Assembly: GCF_003013715.1 (NCBI RefSeq)
Contig: NC_072812.1
Location: 2,232,001-2,296,000 of the forward strand
Length of the DNA: 64,000 bases
Direction of reading: 5' to 3'
Source of the DNA: Candidozyma auris
Lineage: Eukaryota; Ascomycota; Pichiomycetes; Serinales; Metschnikowiaceae
The first letter of the stretch is position 1. Every line of letters starts with the position of its first letter. Below, in pieces: positions 21,502-29,668 of this stretch. The notes under the pieces are model-generated. The model was not told where the DNA came from. It worked only from the letters and a program-made list of their open reading frames with translations, and made no database searches. The position numbers were made by a program, and so were the translations under genes.

Positions 21502-22044
21502 CATCAACAACATCAACAACATCAACAACAACACGAACAACAACACCAACAACAACAACTGCAATCTCAATCTCAACTGCATCAACAATCTCAACTGCAT
21601 CAACAATCTCAATTGCTTCAACAATCACAACAGCATCAACAATCGCCTCCTCGTGTGCCCATGGGCCAGTCATTTGCGCCATACGGTCATCCTGCTCCCC
21701 AGGCGGTATCGCGAAACCAGCTCTCTGGTCAAGGACAGCCAATGTATGTGGCGCAAGGAACGATGCCTCCGCCAATGGCTCAGCTGCTTTACAACGGCGG
21801 ATCGCTTCCACCACCGCATGCATTAGGGCAGCCTGAAGGCAGCATCAAGTTGCCCCTGATCAAAAACAACCAGCAAAGTGTACCACGGACGCCACCGGTG
21901 GAGCCCCGGCAAGTTCTGGAGAGCAAGGAGAAGACAGAGACTAAGAAACCGGCGTTAGCGGTGGACTTCACTCGGGCGTTCCAGGAACCGCAGGAGCGCA
22001 GTCGTCGGACCATGTCGATCGGCGGCCTCCTAAACGATAAATAA
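20515..22044 (+). CDS. SFU1: Iron-responsive GATA factor Sfu1 (Fep1/SreA family)
   Basis: GATA-type repressor of iron-uptake genes under iron-replete conditions. Two GATA zinc fingers of the CX2C-X17-CX2C type are visible: [14 protein letters not shown]...CNACGLYLR (33-60) and [14 protein letters not shown]...[10 protein letters not shown] (147-175). Between them lies a Cys-rich segment (about 91-110, four Cys including CKGC) that is the hallmark of the iron-sensing Fep1/SreA/Urbs1/Sfu1 group. A basic tail ([12 protein letters not shown]) follows finger 2. Then comes a Pro/Gln-rich C-terminal region with a polyGln/His tract (about 319-380) encoded by mixed CAG/CAA, in which several CTG codons should be read as Ser. 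The start is the ATG just before the first finger region. Confidence 0.9.
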
Positions 22045-22265
22045 AATCAGCATCTAAGACAAGGAAAACGTGTTTGATAGAAGAGTTGCCACAGAGGTAT
22101 TAGCGTAGCATCCAGTACTATAGTAGAAGTGATGGAGATTTCGCAGCCAAATGTGCATGGAAATGTGCAGCGCGTCACGTGCACTTAGTTCATTTGTTGC
22201 AAACGATAGAAAAGGTTCATGCCCACCAATTGGCAACAACTACACCGATTTCTTCTATTTCCTCC
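22045..22265. promoter_or_regulatory. YMC1-like promoter: motif copy plus Cbf1-type E-box
   Basis: TTTCGCAGCCAAA at 22139-22151 and GTCACGTGCAC at 22174-22184 lie 80-130 bp upstream of the carrier start. GTCACGTG is the form bound by Cbf1-type bHLH factors in yeasts; whether it is used here is inference. Confidence 0.5.
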
Positions 22266-23132
22266 ATGACAGTGGACGAGTCCTTCACCAGAAAAGCCAA
22301 AGACGTGGCTGCAGGTTTCGTCGGCGGCGCCACGCAAGTGCTCATTGGGCAGCCCTTCGACCTTGTGAAAATCAGGCTCCAGACAAGCACCTCAGGAGCC
22401 ACCACCTCGAGTATCGTCTCGCAAGTGTTGCAAAAAGAAGGCGTGCTAGCGTTCTACAAAGGCACGCTAGCGCCGCTTTTCGGAGTGGGAGCCTGCGTGT
22501 CGCTCCAATTCTACGGCTTCCTTGAGACCAAGCGACAATTGCTCAAGTACTCGGGCCAGCAAGAGCTCAGTCTCTGGCCCCAGACGTATTTCGCGGGCGC
22601 TGCTGCTGGGCTCGTGAACAGTCCAGTGACCGCGCCAGTGGAGCAGCTCAGGATCCTCAGCCAGGCGCTGACCAAACACACGTCGCTCATGGAAACGGTG
22701 CGCGAAATCTGGACACGCCAGGGACTCTCGGGGCTCTACCGCGGGTTCGGCGTCACCGTTGTGCGAGAGTGCCAGGCGTACGGGGTGTGGTTTCTCACGT
22801 ACGAATGGTTGCTTGAGCAAATGCAAAAAAGAGGCAACCGAGCCCGCAAGGATGTGAGCACGCCTGAGCTTTTATTCTGCGGTGCCGCAGCGGGCAACGC
22901 TCTCTGGTTGCTGAGCTACCCTTTGGATGTGATCAAGAGTAATGTGCAAAGTGACAAGTTTGGGTCTAAAAGTCGGTTTGGCGGGCTGGCGGTGAAGGCG
23001 GCGCGGGAGATATGGGCCACGGGCGGTGCGAGAGCGTTTTGGAAGGGTTTAGGGCCTTGTTTGGTGAGGGCAGTGCCCTGTAGCGCCGGGACGTTCGCGG
23101 CAGTAGAGACTGCGCTACGAGTGATGGGGTGA
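22266..23132 (+). CDS. Mitochondrial carrier, Ymc1/Ymc2-like
   Basis: Inner-membrane solute carrier of the SLC25 family, 288 residues from the ATG at 22266 (MTVDESFTRK). I prefer this start to any upstream one because carriers begin just before the first repeat. Three repeats are seen with signatures QPFDLVKIRLQ, APVEQLRILSQ and YPLDVIKSNVQ. The first and third (GQPFD, LWL-x-x-YPLDV) resemble the S. cerevisiae Ymc1/Ymc2 group, implicated in glycine or amino-acid transport. The second repeat has an unusual EQLRI-LSQ in place of the second Gln/Arg pair. CTG at 22911 falls where Ymc1 has Thr, consistent with Ser decoding. A carnitine/ornithine-type carrier is the alternative. Confidence 0.75.
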   Translation: MTVDESFTRKAKDVAAGFVGGATQVLIGQPFDLVKIRLQTSTSGATTSSIVSQVLQKEGVLAFYKGTLAPLFGVGACVSLQFYGFLETKRQLLKYSGQQELSLWPQTYFAGAAAGLVNSPVTAPVEQLRILSQALTKHTSLMETVREIWTRQGLSGLYRGFGVTVVRECQAYGVWFLTYEWLLEQMQKRGNRARKDVSTPELLFCGAAAGNALWLLSYPLDVIKSNVQSDKFGSKSRFGGLAVKAAREIWATGGARAFWKGLGPCLVRAVPCSAGTFAAVETALRVMG

Positions 23133-24294
23133 GTGAGATTGATGAAACGCAGCGACGCAAATCGAGGTAGTCGAAGCACTTTTGAGTTTTGCAGCCGCCA
23201 GGAAGCATCAGTTTAAGAATTCACACGTGCAGCGCATCCGCCTTTGTCAAGCTCCATCAGTTGGTTGTTGAACTCTCAGTCTTCGAGCCAATGGACCTGG
23301 GGTGCGCATTTTGCAGCCATTGTGACAGGTGCCCGCAGACAAGGCCTGGTCAAGAAGTAACTTCCCGTCAGGTGTGTATTTGTAATCTTATAGACTTAGA
23401 GCAGAAGTACTTGCAATTCTGTAATTCTTACTTAATGAAGCGGTGTCGATAGTGTAGATAATTCCGAACGTGTTGGTTGAAGGGGATTGGAATCGAGCAA
23501 TTGAGATGTATGTGAGGTAGGTTCCAGTACATGCAGCTAGGAGACGACAAAGGGGCTGGTTTGAAATGAAAAGCGCCGAAATTAAGCCATGACTAGGGGA
23601 ATTTGGATGGTTGAAGATCTCCTGAATGAACTAGCCGAAGAGCTTATGTATCCTGGAACCCATGTATCTTTTAAACTGGCCCCAAATAGCTGTACACTGT
23701 ATCACAAAACAACACAATGAGCTCTCATCTTCGACTATGTTACTTATAATATCAGTGTCAGACCCAATTGCCTTGCTAATTCAAGTTGTGTTCATTGTTT
23801 CTCAGCCTTTATCGTAAAGGGGTGTACTTTTCCTCAACCGTCTCTAACCGAGGTATGGTGGTCGGCTTTGCCATAACACTATATCACTCTTTCCACTCCA
23901 CTTCGCTTTTGGATACCAAAGACTCCATTCGACTTTTTCAGAAAATTGTACCGCTTGACTTCACCTTTTTACTTCATTCCAGTGAGTCACACCTTCTACG
24001 TCTTTATAGGTATGCATTTACATTTGCTCCCAAACTCGTCAGTTTGCAGCCAAAATGGGAACATAAAAAACACTGTCCCCCTAAAATGAAACTCCACTCA
24101 AATCCGCTAATCTCCACTTGTACATCCCTTTGTATCTCCAAGCCTCTTTTCGAGCAATACTAGTTTTCTCCATATCTGTTTCATATCTTTCACTTCTTGT
24201 TATTCTCTTCCCCACGCTATAGCAAGTGCGCATTTTGCACTCAACGGCTATTTGCCTACACTATCAACATCACCTCCACCATTCCTACCACCCC
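23133..24294. other. Intergenic, 1.2 kb, with three motif copies
   Basis: Contains TTTTGCAGCCGCC (23187-23199), TTTTGCAGCCATT (23309-23321) and TTTGCAGCCAAAA (24043-24055), plus an ACACGTGC E-box near 23223. No credible gene; it serves as the promoter of the gene at 24295. Confidence 0.55.
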
Positions 24295-24798
24295 ATGCTC
24301 CTGCCTGCGTTTCGCCTGGGCATCGTGGCCACCAAGCCTGCGTTCATAGTTCCCGTCAGAACCTTTCTTTTTGGCTTCTTATCCCAATTCAACAAAAAGC
24401 TCATCTACCCGCCCAACCCAGACCAAGTAACCACCAAGAACAGACTCTTCCCCACGTACATTGAGAACCAGACAGAGCTTGGGAACCTCTTGTTGACCAA
24501 AGAGCCCTTGCTTCTCAACTTCACCATGCCAGGAGACGCCAATTGCAACAAGCTCACCCAGTCTTTGTTTGACGTACTTAGTGATAAGGCCAAGTACCCG
24601 TTGAGTGTGGACAAGCTGGTGCTGTTGGCCAATATTGCGTGTGATGGGCCTGGGGGAAGAGAATTGCAGCAGAACTACGGAGTGTCAAAAATTCCCACCA
24701 TTGTGTTGTTGAAGAAGCAGATGGTGGCGGACCGGTTTGTTCCTAAAGACGTGGCCAGCGAGGCCGACCTCTCGGAGTGGATCAAATCGATATACTAA
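24295..24798 (+). CDS. Predicted mitochondrial thioredoxin-fold protein
   Basis: A 167-residue protein from the ATG at 24295. Its N-terminus (MLLPAFRLGIVATKPAFIVPVRTFLF) is basic and hydrophobic, like a mitochondrial targeting sequence. The rest has thioredoxin-fold spacing: a strand LLLNFTMPGD, helix, strand LVLLANIACD, and the cis-Pro loop KIPTIVLLKK before the last strands. The usual WCxxC active site is replaced by PGDANC, so only one Cys remains at that point and a classical disulfide reductase activity is unlikely. I do not recognise a named orthologue. It is convergent with ERV1, another mitochondrial redox gene, with 132 bp between stops. Confidence 0.6.
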   Translation: MLLPAFRLGIVATKPAFIVPVRTFLFGFLSQFNKKLIYPPNPDQVTTKNRLFPTYIENQTELGNLLLTKEPLLLNFTMPGDANCNKLTQSLFDVLSDKAKYPLSVDKLVLLANIACDGPGGRELQQNYGVSKIPTIVLLKKQMVADRFVPKDVASEADLSEWIKSIY

Positions 24799-24930
24799 AA
24801 AGCAGATTTTGTTTTTATACGTCAACTTTCATTCGTGAAACGGTCATCCATTTACAGTAGGAGTTGTGGAACCACCTTCAAAGTAGTGGTGGGAGCATGA
24901 GGTAATAGTAAAGGCTGACACCCCAGCCGC

Positions 24931-25522
24931 CTACTCCCACCCGTCTTTCCAGCTCTTTTTCCACAAATTACAGTCAAACTCGGGCTTTCCAAGCTTCTTG
25001 TTGACATCGTTGTGAGCCTCACAGAGCCACTTGCCCAAATGGTCCTGAGTATCAGTTGTGGGCTCATTCTTCGCCATGTACTTTTCAAAATCCTCAGCGC
25101 AAAACCAGCAAGGGTAAAAGTTGCCAAACAACTTGAGAAACTGCTTCATGTCTGCTTGCTGCTTGTTCGACGGGTTCTCAGGGTACGTGGCTGCTATTGA
25201 GTGGAGAAGTGTCCATGAAGAACGGCCCAACTTCTCTACGTCTGGCGGGTCCACTTTTGCATAAGCGTCGGTTTCTTTCGAGGCAGCTGGAGCAGCAACC
25301 TCAGTCTTTGCCTTCTGAGGAGCCTTTTTCATTCCACCCGTGGCCATCTGGAAATCTAGAAGGGTGTTGCAACTCCTACATCTGGTTGAGTTAGTAGAAG
25401 TCTCAGGTGAGCTTCAACGGTGGAAATTGTACATACGGCTTGCCATCTTTATCGTAGATAATTTTTCTGCCACTAGCGCCAAACACAGGTTTATCCTGGG
25501 GAGCTGACGCCTCCTGGGTCAT
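24931..25522 (-). CDS. ERV1: Mitochondrial sulfhydryl oxidase Erv1 (two exons)
   Basis: FAD-linked oxidase of the intermembrane space that reoxidises Mia40 in the disulfide relay. Exon 1 is 25522-25437 and exon 2 is 25381-24931, joined across a 55-bp intron to give 178 residues. Exon 1 encodes MTQEASAPQDKPVFGASGRK then IIYDKDGK. The junction restores the conserved GKPCRSCNTLLDFQ, which carries the shuttle cysteine pair. Exon 2 alone would start at an internal Met and lack it. The core has VDPPDVEKLGRSSWTLLHS, the redox pair CWFC (S. cerevisiae CNWC), CEAHNDVNKKLGKP and the terminal CNLWKKSWKDGW. The start codon at 25522 fits the family N-terminus. Confidence 0.93.
25382..25436 (-). other. ERV1: Intron of ERV1
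   Basis: 55 bp with donor GTATGT, branch point TACTAAC and acceptor CCAG, read on the minus strand. It splits the Pro codon (phase 2) immediately before CRSC. Confidence 0.93.
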
Positions 25523-25714
25523 TCTATAGTTAGCGGTAGATTATCGGGGAGAAGTATCTGAGTAAGTATAGGTGAGCACTTCGCAGAGGCAAACGCACTA
25601 CCGATTTTGCAACCAATACACACACAGAAAGACAACGTACATATCCCTACAAATGCCATCGAAATCTGTGAACTTATGCTATATCGATTAAAAGAATATA
25701 TAGAAGGCTCTAAG

Positions 25715-26371
25715 TCAGTGACCATTTTGGTTCCTTTTCTGTTCCTCAACAAACTGCGTCCGCTGCCTGATCACCTCGTCACAGAGGGCGCCGATCTCGG
25801 GGGTCTTGATCGCCAGCCGGGCCACATAGAACTCATTTAAGTTGTACTTCAACCCGTAGTCCTGCTCGTAGTCCCAAGCCTGCTGGATCATCTCGAACTT
25901 GTCGATGTCCTTGACATAAACTGCCTCAGGTGACTTGATCTCCTCGTACTCGAGCCACAACTCCTTCATCTCATTGGCAAAATCAACATTGTAAGGCGAA
26001 ACCAACTCGACCAAGTAGTCTATGGTTTCCAGCTCACGACGGTGCTTTTCCTGTTTTGTCGTGCCGCCAAACGGAGTGATGTCTCCCACAAGAGACTCGG
26101 CAATGTCGTGCACCAACGCAATCTTCACACACCTATCGATGTTGATCGACTTGTTTGGAATGGCCATGGCGATAATCGACATTCGGTACATGTGGTCAGA
26201 GATCGACTCCGTCTCAGCTCGGGGAACTCCTCTGTCGACCCATCCGGTTCGAGGCTGCGTTTTCAAGAGTCTCACGATCTGAGTAAATGCTAGCATGCTG
26301 TTGAGTTTGGACGGGCTGGCCAAGAGCTGCTGGACTCGTTCGGGAACCGCGTCCTGGGGTTTCCACGACAT
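25715..26371 (-). CDS. HD-domain 5'-deoxynucleotidase (Ygk1/Ybr242w, HDDC2 family)
   Basis: Small metal-dependent phosphohydrolase acting on deoxynucleoside 5'-monophosphates. The protein is 218 residues from MSWKPQ (ATG at 26371); an open frame continues upstream, but only through a tandem repeat, so I reject the longer form. Metal-binding residues visible are H60 (SDHMYRM), H88-D89 (ALVHDIAES), E92 and the distal D in YVKDIDKFEM. It ends 572 bp from ERV1's start codon... on the same strand, 193 bp downstream counting from that codon. Next to it lie RPL28 and a VPS73-like transporter, as YGK1, RPL28 and VPS73 lie together in S. cerevisiae, which supports orthology to the YGK1/YBR242W pair. 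Confidence 0.88.
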   Translation of the reverse strand: MSWKPQDAVPERVQQLLASPSKLNSMLAFTQIVRLLKTQPRTGWVDRGVPRAETESISDHMYRMSIIAMAIPNKSINIDRCVKIALVHDIAESLVGDITPFGGTTKQEKHRRELETIDYLVELVSPYNVDFANEMKELWLEYEEIKSPEAVYVKDIDKFEMIQQAWDYEQDYGLKYNLNEFYVARLAIKTPEIGALCDEVIRQRTQFVEEQKRNQNGH

Positions 26372-27342
26372 GGTAGCTGGAAAGGGTGTGGTGAATATCG
26401 AGGAAGAAGTGGAGCACAAGTGGAGCACTTGTGTAAACAGTGGGAGTGTATTCAGCGCAGATAAGCTGAGAGCGATGCCCTTGGGCGTAGAGCCAATGGG
26501 ACCCCGAGAAATGGGGACCCCGAGAAATGGGGACCCCGAGAAATGGGGGCCCCGAGAAATGGGGGCCAACCGAGGTGTGTGAAGGAGGAAGTTTGGAACT
26601 GAGTGGGTTAGAAATTGAATATGCGAGATGTTGTTGGTTGCTGGAGAGTGTTGTGAGATGTATGTATTGAAGACTATCTTAAGGGCTTTGTGCCATGTAT
26701 TGGCTGCGAAATGTGCACCATGGTTCCCAGCTCGGGAGGTTCACTAAGAAGCAGCAAGAAGAAGTCTAGAATTGAGTCTATTTGAGAGTTGCTTTTGGTT
26801 GGGTATTTATCGACTTTACATAGCCACACAGCTTTGATAGATACATTTTCTCGAAAATTAAAAATATTATCTATCATGGTATGGGGATTCAGGAAAGACA
26901 CTTTCATTGGGAGATGGGCCTGAGGAGCCGTTCAACCAAGCGTGCTGTTCCAGTTTGCAAATTGACGCAATTTGGCTATTCTCATTGCAACTCTACGTTC
27001 AAATTTATGAAGTAATATAATTAGGCTACATTGCCCTCTTCAATATGGCAATGAAATCTCTTGCACGCCGCCAAAACTGAATTGCTAGCAGAAGAGGACA
27101 GGAAGCCTCTTTCCCAAAGATCCGTAGCAAAGTCTCATTTGCTTTGGTATGATATAGTAAGGCCCAGAAGCGTGCTTTTCATTTGCGAAACTGTGATGCT
27201 CATCGAATGATCCTTCTTCTCTACATCGTCTACTCTGGCGGCAATGGCTCAATGGCACTCTGGCTCAAACACCACTCGCCTCTCCTTAGGTCTTATCTTC
27301 ATGATTTTATTGGACTATTACAGATACAAAAGCCACCACGAC
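26372..27342. other. Intergenic, 1 kb, HD nucleotidase promoter and RPL28 3' region
   Basis: Holds a 16-bp tandem repeat (26493-26574) and a reverse-oriented recurring motif TTGGCTGCGAAAT (26700-26712). No gene is supported in the rest. Confidence 0.55.
26493..26574. repeat. 16-bp tandem repeat, about 5 units
   Basis: Units of the form AAATGGGGACCCCGAG, starting at 26493, 26509, 26525 and 26541, with a degenerate fifth from 26557. Each unit junction contains CCCC-GAGAAAT-GGGG, which can pair with itself. It lies 120-200 bp upstream of the HD nucleotidase start. Confidence 0.9.
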
Positions 27343-27792
27343 TTAAGCAATCAACTCAACGACACCACCAGCAGCTCTGATCTTCTCCTCAGCCAACTTG
27401 GAAACAAATCTGGCCTTGACAATGATAGGAACCTGGGGCAACTGACCCTTACCCAAAACCTTGCCGTAACCGTGGGCCAAAGTGTCAATCACTGGGGCAG
27501 AAGAGGCAGAAGCAGACTTGAGGTACTCGTCTCTCTTCTCCTCGTCAACCAAAGACCACAATCTCTCCAAGTTGATCTGGGGCTTCCAGAAGTGGTTTCT
27601 CTGCTTGTGGAAGTATCTCATACCAACCTTACCGAAGTAACCTGGGTGGTACTTGTCCAAGTTGGTTCTGTGGTGGTGCTGACCACCAGCCATACCACGA
27701 CCACCTGGATTCTTTCTGTGCTTGCCGATTCTACCTTTACCGGCGGAGACGTGACCTCTGTGCTTTCTGGTCTTGGTTAATCTGGTAGGCAT
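27343..27792 (-). CDS. RPL28: Ribosomal protein uL15 (Rpl28)
   Basis: Large-subunit ribosomal protein (L27a/L15 family), 149 residues from [16 protein letters not shown]. It has the signature [29 protein letters not shown] and the C-terminal AGGVVELIA. Codon bias is extreme: TTG for nearly every Leu, AGA for Arg and no CTG. The coding sequence is uninterrupted, whereas S. cerevisiae RPL28 carries an intron near its start, so the intron is absent here. The ATG at 27792 is chosen over an upstream in-frame ATG by family match. An E-box (CACGTG, 27967-27972) lies 175 bp upstream, as expected for Cbf1 at ribosomal-protein genes in CTG-clade yeasts. Confidence 0.96.
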
Positions 27793-27966
27793 TGTTGTTA
27801 GATTAAAACTCAGGTAAAGGGAGAAATACGAATTGATGTAACGCTTGAAATTTTTTCTCCCACCGCACTGCGCTCCAAGGAAACCTAGACCTCCCGCCAT
27901 ACAAAACGGGACACATTAGGATGTGTGCACTCCGCGCTTTCCTTAGGTCTCAGCCCTGATGGCAAA

Positions 27967-27972
27967 CACGTG
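27967..27972. promoter_or_regulatory. CACGTG E-box upstream of RPL28
   Basis: Reads TCTCACGTGTTTG on the gene's strand. Cbf1 is known to act with Tbf1 and Fhl1 at ribosomal-protein promoters in CTG-clade yeasts; use here is inferred from position. Confidence 0.5.
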
Positions 27973-28074
27973 AGACATGGCACAGCGATTCCTACTGATA
28001 TCACGGCAGAAAGTGTTAACATTTCAACATTTACTCCAATGCGACAGACTTGATCGGTTCGGCCAATGAGAAAA

Positions 28075-29541
28075 TTATTCAATGCGATTAACATTCCAAA
28101 CCTCCTCATAGGTATTCTTGCCTTTAGTCTCTGGCACATACCTCTCCACAAATAAGTAAGTCAAAGCACACATGGCCGTGAAGATGTAGAAGGTGGCTCC
28201 TCCAAGCCATGAGTTTCTGAGGACTGGGAAGATGTAGCCGACCATGAACGTGGCAATCCAGTTCATGGAAACACCAAAGCTTTGCGCCAGCGCTTTTGCC
28301 TTGGGCTGCGTCACTTCTCCAACCAACAAGAAAGGAATGGGCCCTAAACCGATAGCAAAGAATGCAATGTAGACAAACGTGCCGATCACAGAGAAATACG
28401 AGTTAGACGTTTGAATACCGAAGCCAAGAAGCGCAGCTGCTATACCCATTACAGTCACTGAGATCTTGAGAAGCGGCTTTCTGCCCCACTTGTCAACAAG
28501 AAGAGCTGATCTGAAGGTGACTACCAAGTTCACTGTCGAGATTAAGCAGTTGATCAAGACAGCCTTAGTGGGAAAGATGGCAATCAATACAGAAACACCA
28601 TAGAACACAATGGAGTTGATACCACAAAACTGCTGGAAAACTAAGATCCCCAGAGCCACAATCTTTGAGTTGTTGAACTCTCCTGATGTGATGTATTCTC
28701 TCAAGGATACAGCACCACTTGATGTTGGTCTGGGTTCCTCTTCACCTGAAAGCAAAGATGAATCCTCAACCTCGACACCAGATGATTGCTTCCAACTATT
28801 GACCTCGTTTCTCACAAGGGAATACTCTCCACCGCGCAACTTGTGCAATACAGTGAACGCTTGATCTGACATATCATTATTCACAAGCCACATTGGGGAC
28901 TCGTCCATGTAGCTCAACACAAGGAAAAAGTTGACAAGTGCAATAGCTGCTGCCATAAACAAGATGAATCTCCAATCGTTATCATTGTTCCACTTCAACG
29001 CAAGCAATTGAGTGAAGAGAATACCAACATTGATCGACACCTGGTTCATGGACCCGAAGAAACCCTTGTACAGAGGAGGAGCGATCTCATTGATGACGAG
29101 CGATGTAACCACAAGCGCAGAGCCAGCGCCCACGCCAGCAATAAACCGACCCGCCAATAAAGCCTGGTAAGTGTTACTGATACCATTGAGTGATGACCCA
29201 ACGAAGTACACTGCGCAATGAAGCAAGGCAGTCTTCCTCCTTCCAATTGCATCTGCAATAGAACCAACGTAAAAGGAGCCAAGCAAACCACCGATACTGA
29301 AAATTGAAGTCACAAGACCAAACTGTTCTGGTCTCAATGGGATACATCTTTGAAACCCTCGTTGACCGAAGAAGGATTCCTCGTATGGAGTGAGAAGAGG
29401 AATTGACTCCTTACAAGTCAAGATTGCTTCTGGAGAATTGAGTTCTGACATATGGTAGCCAAACTGAAGCGAGCCTAAGCATATTATCGCCACTGTGGCA
29501 ATGAGCTTTGCAGTTAGTGTATCTGATGTCTTGTCTGCCAT
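28075..29541 (-). CDS. Sugar-porter-family MFS transporter, Vps73/Ybr241c-like
   Basis: Twelve-helix major-facilitator transporter, 488 residues. It carries sugar-porter signatures: DAIGRRKTALLHC after helix 2, GRFIAGVGAGSALVV, DESPMWL after helix 6, QQFCGINSIVFYG in helix 7, VDKWGRKPLL and terminal PETKGK. The central loop is long and Ser/Glu-rich (about 240-275). The QQxxGIN motif resembles hexose carriers, but the DESPxWL form and the adjacency to RPL28 and the HD nucleotidase point to the vacuolar Vps73/Ybr241c group rather than plasma-membrane HXT carriers. Substrate unknown. S. cerevisiae keeps this neighbourhood (VPS73-RPL28-YGK1), with VPS73 in the opposite relative orientation. Confidence 0.82.
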   Translation of the reverse strand: MADKTSDTLTAKLIATVAIICLGSLQFGYHMSELNSPEAILTCKESIPLLTPYEESFFGQRGFQRCIPLRPEQFGLVTSIFSIGGLLGSFYVGSIADAIGRRKTALLHCAVYFVGSSLNGISNTYQALLAGRFIAGVGAGSALVVTSLVINEIAPPLYKGFFGSMNQVSINVGILFTQLLALKWNNDNDWRFILFMAAAIALVNFFLVLSYMDESPMWLVNNDMSDQAFTVLHKLRGGEYSLVRNEVNSWKQSSGVEVEDSSLLSGEEEPRPTSSGAVSLREYITSGEFNNSKIVALGILVFQQFCGINSIVFYGVSVLIAIFPTKAVLINCLISTVNLVVTFRSALLVDKWGRKPLLKISVTVMGIAAALLGFGIQTSNSYFSVIGTFVYIAFFAIGLGPIPFLLVGEVTQPKAKALAQSFGVSMNWIATFMVGYIFPVLRNSWLGGATFYIFTAMCALTYLFVERYVPETKGKNTYEEVWNVNRIE

Positions 29542-29668
29542 AGCGATAGCTTAAAGCCTGTGTACGTAGATTAGGTGAGATCGTGAATATGGGGGTGGTG
29601 GTACCTTACTTGCACACAGGAGAGTTTGAGTGCGGTTGCAAATTCCTAAAACCCATTCATTAACATAA

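Noticed and set aside
26372..26569. N-terminal extension of the HD nucleotidase
   Set aside because: It is encoded by the 16-bp tandem repeat; the family starts at MSWKPQ.
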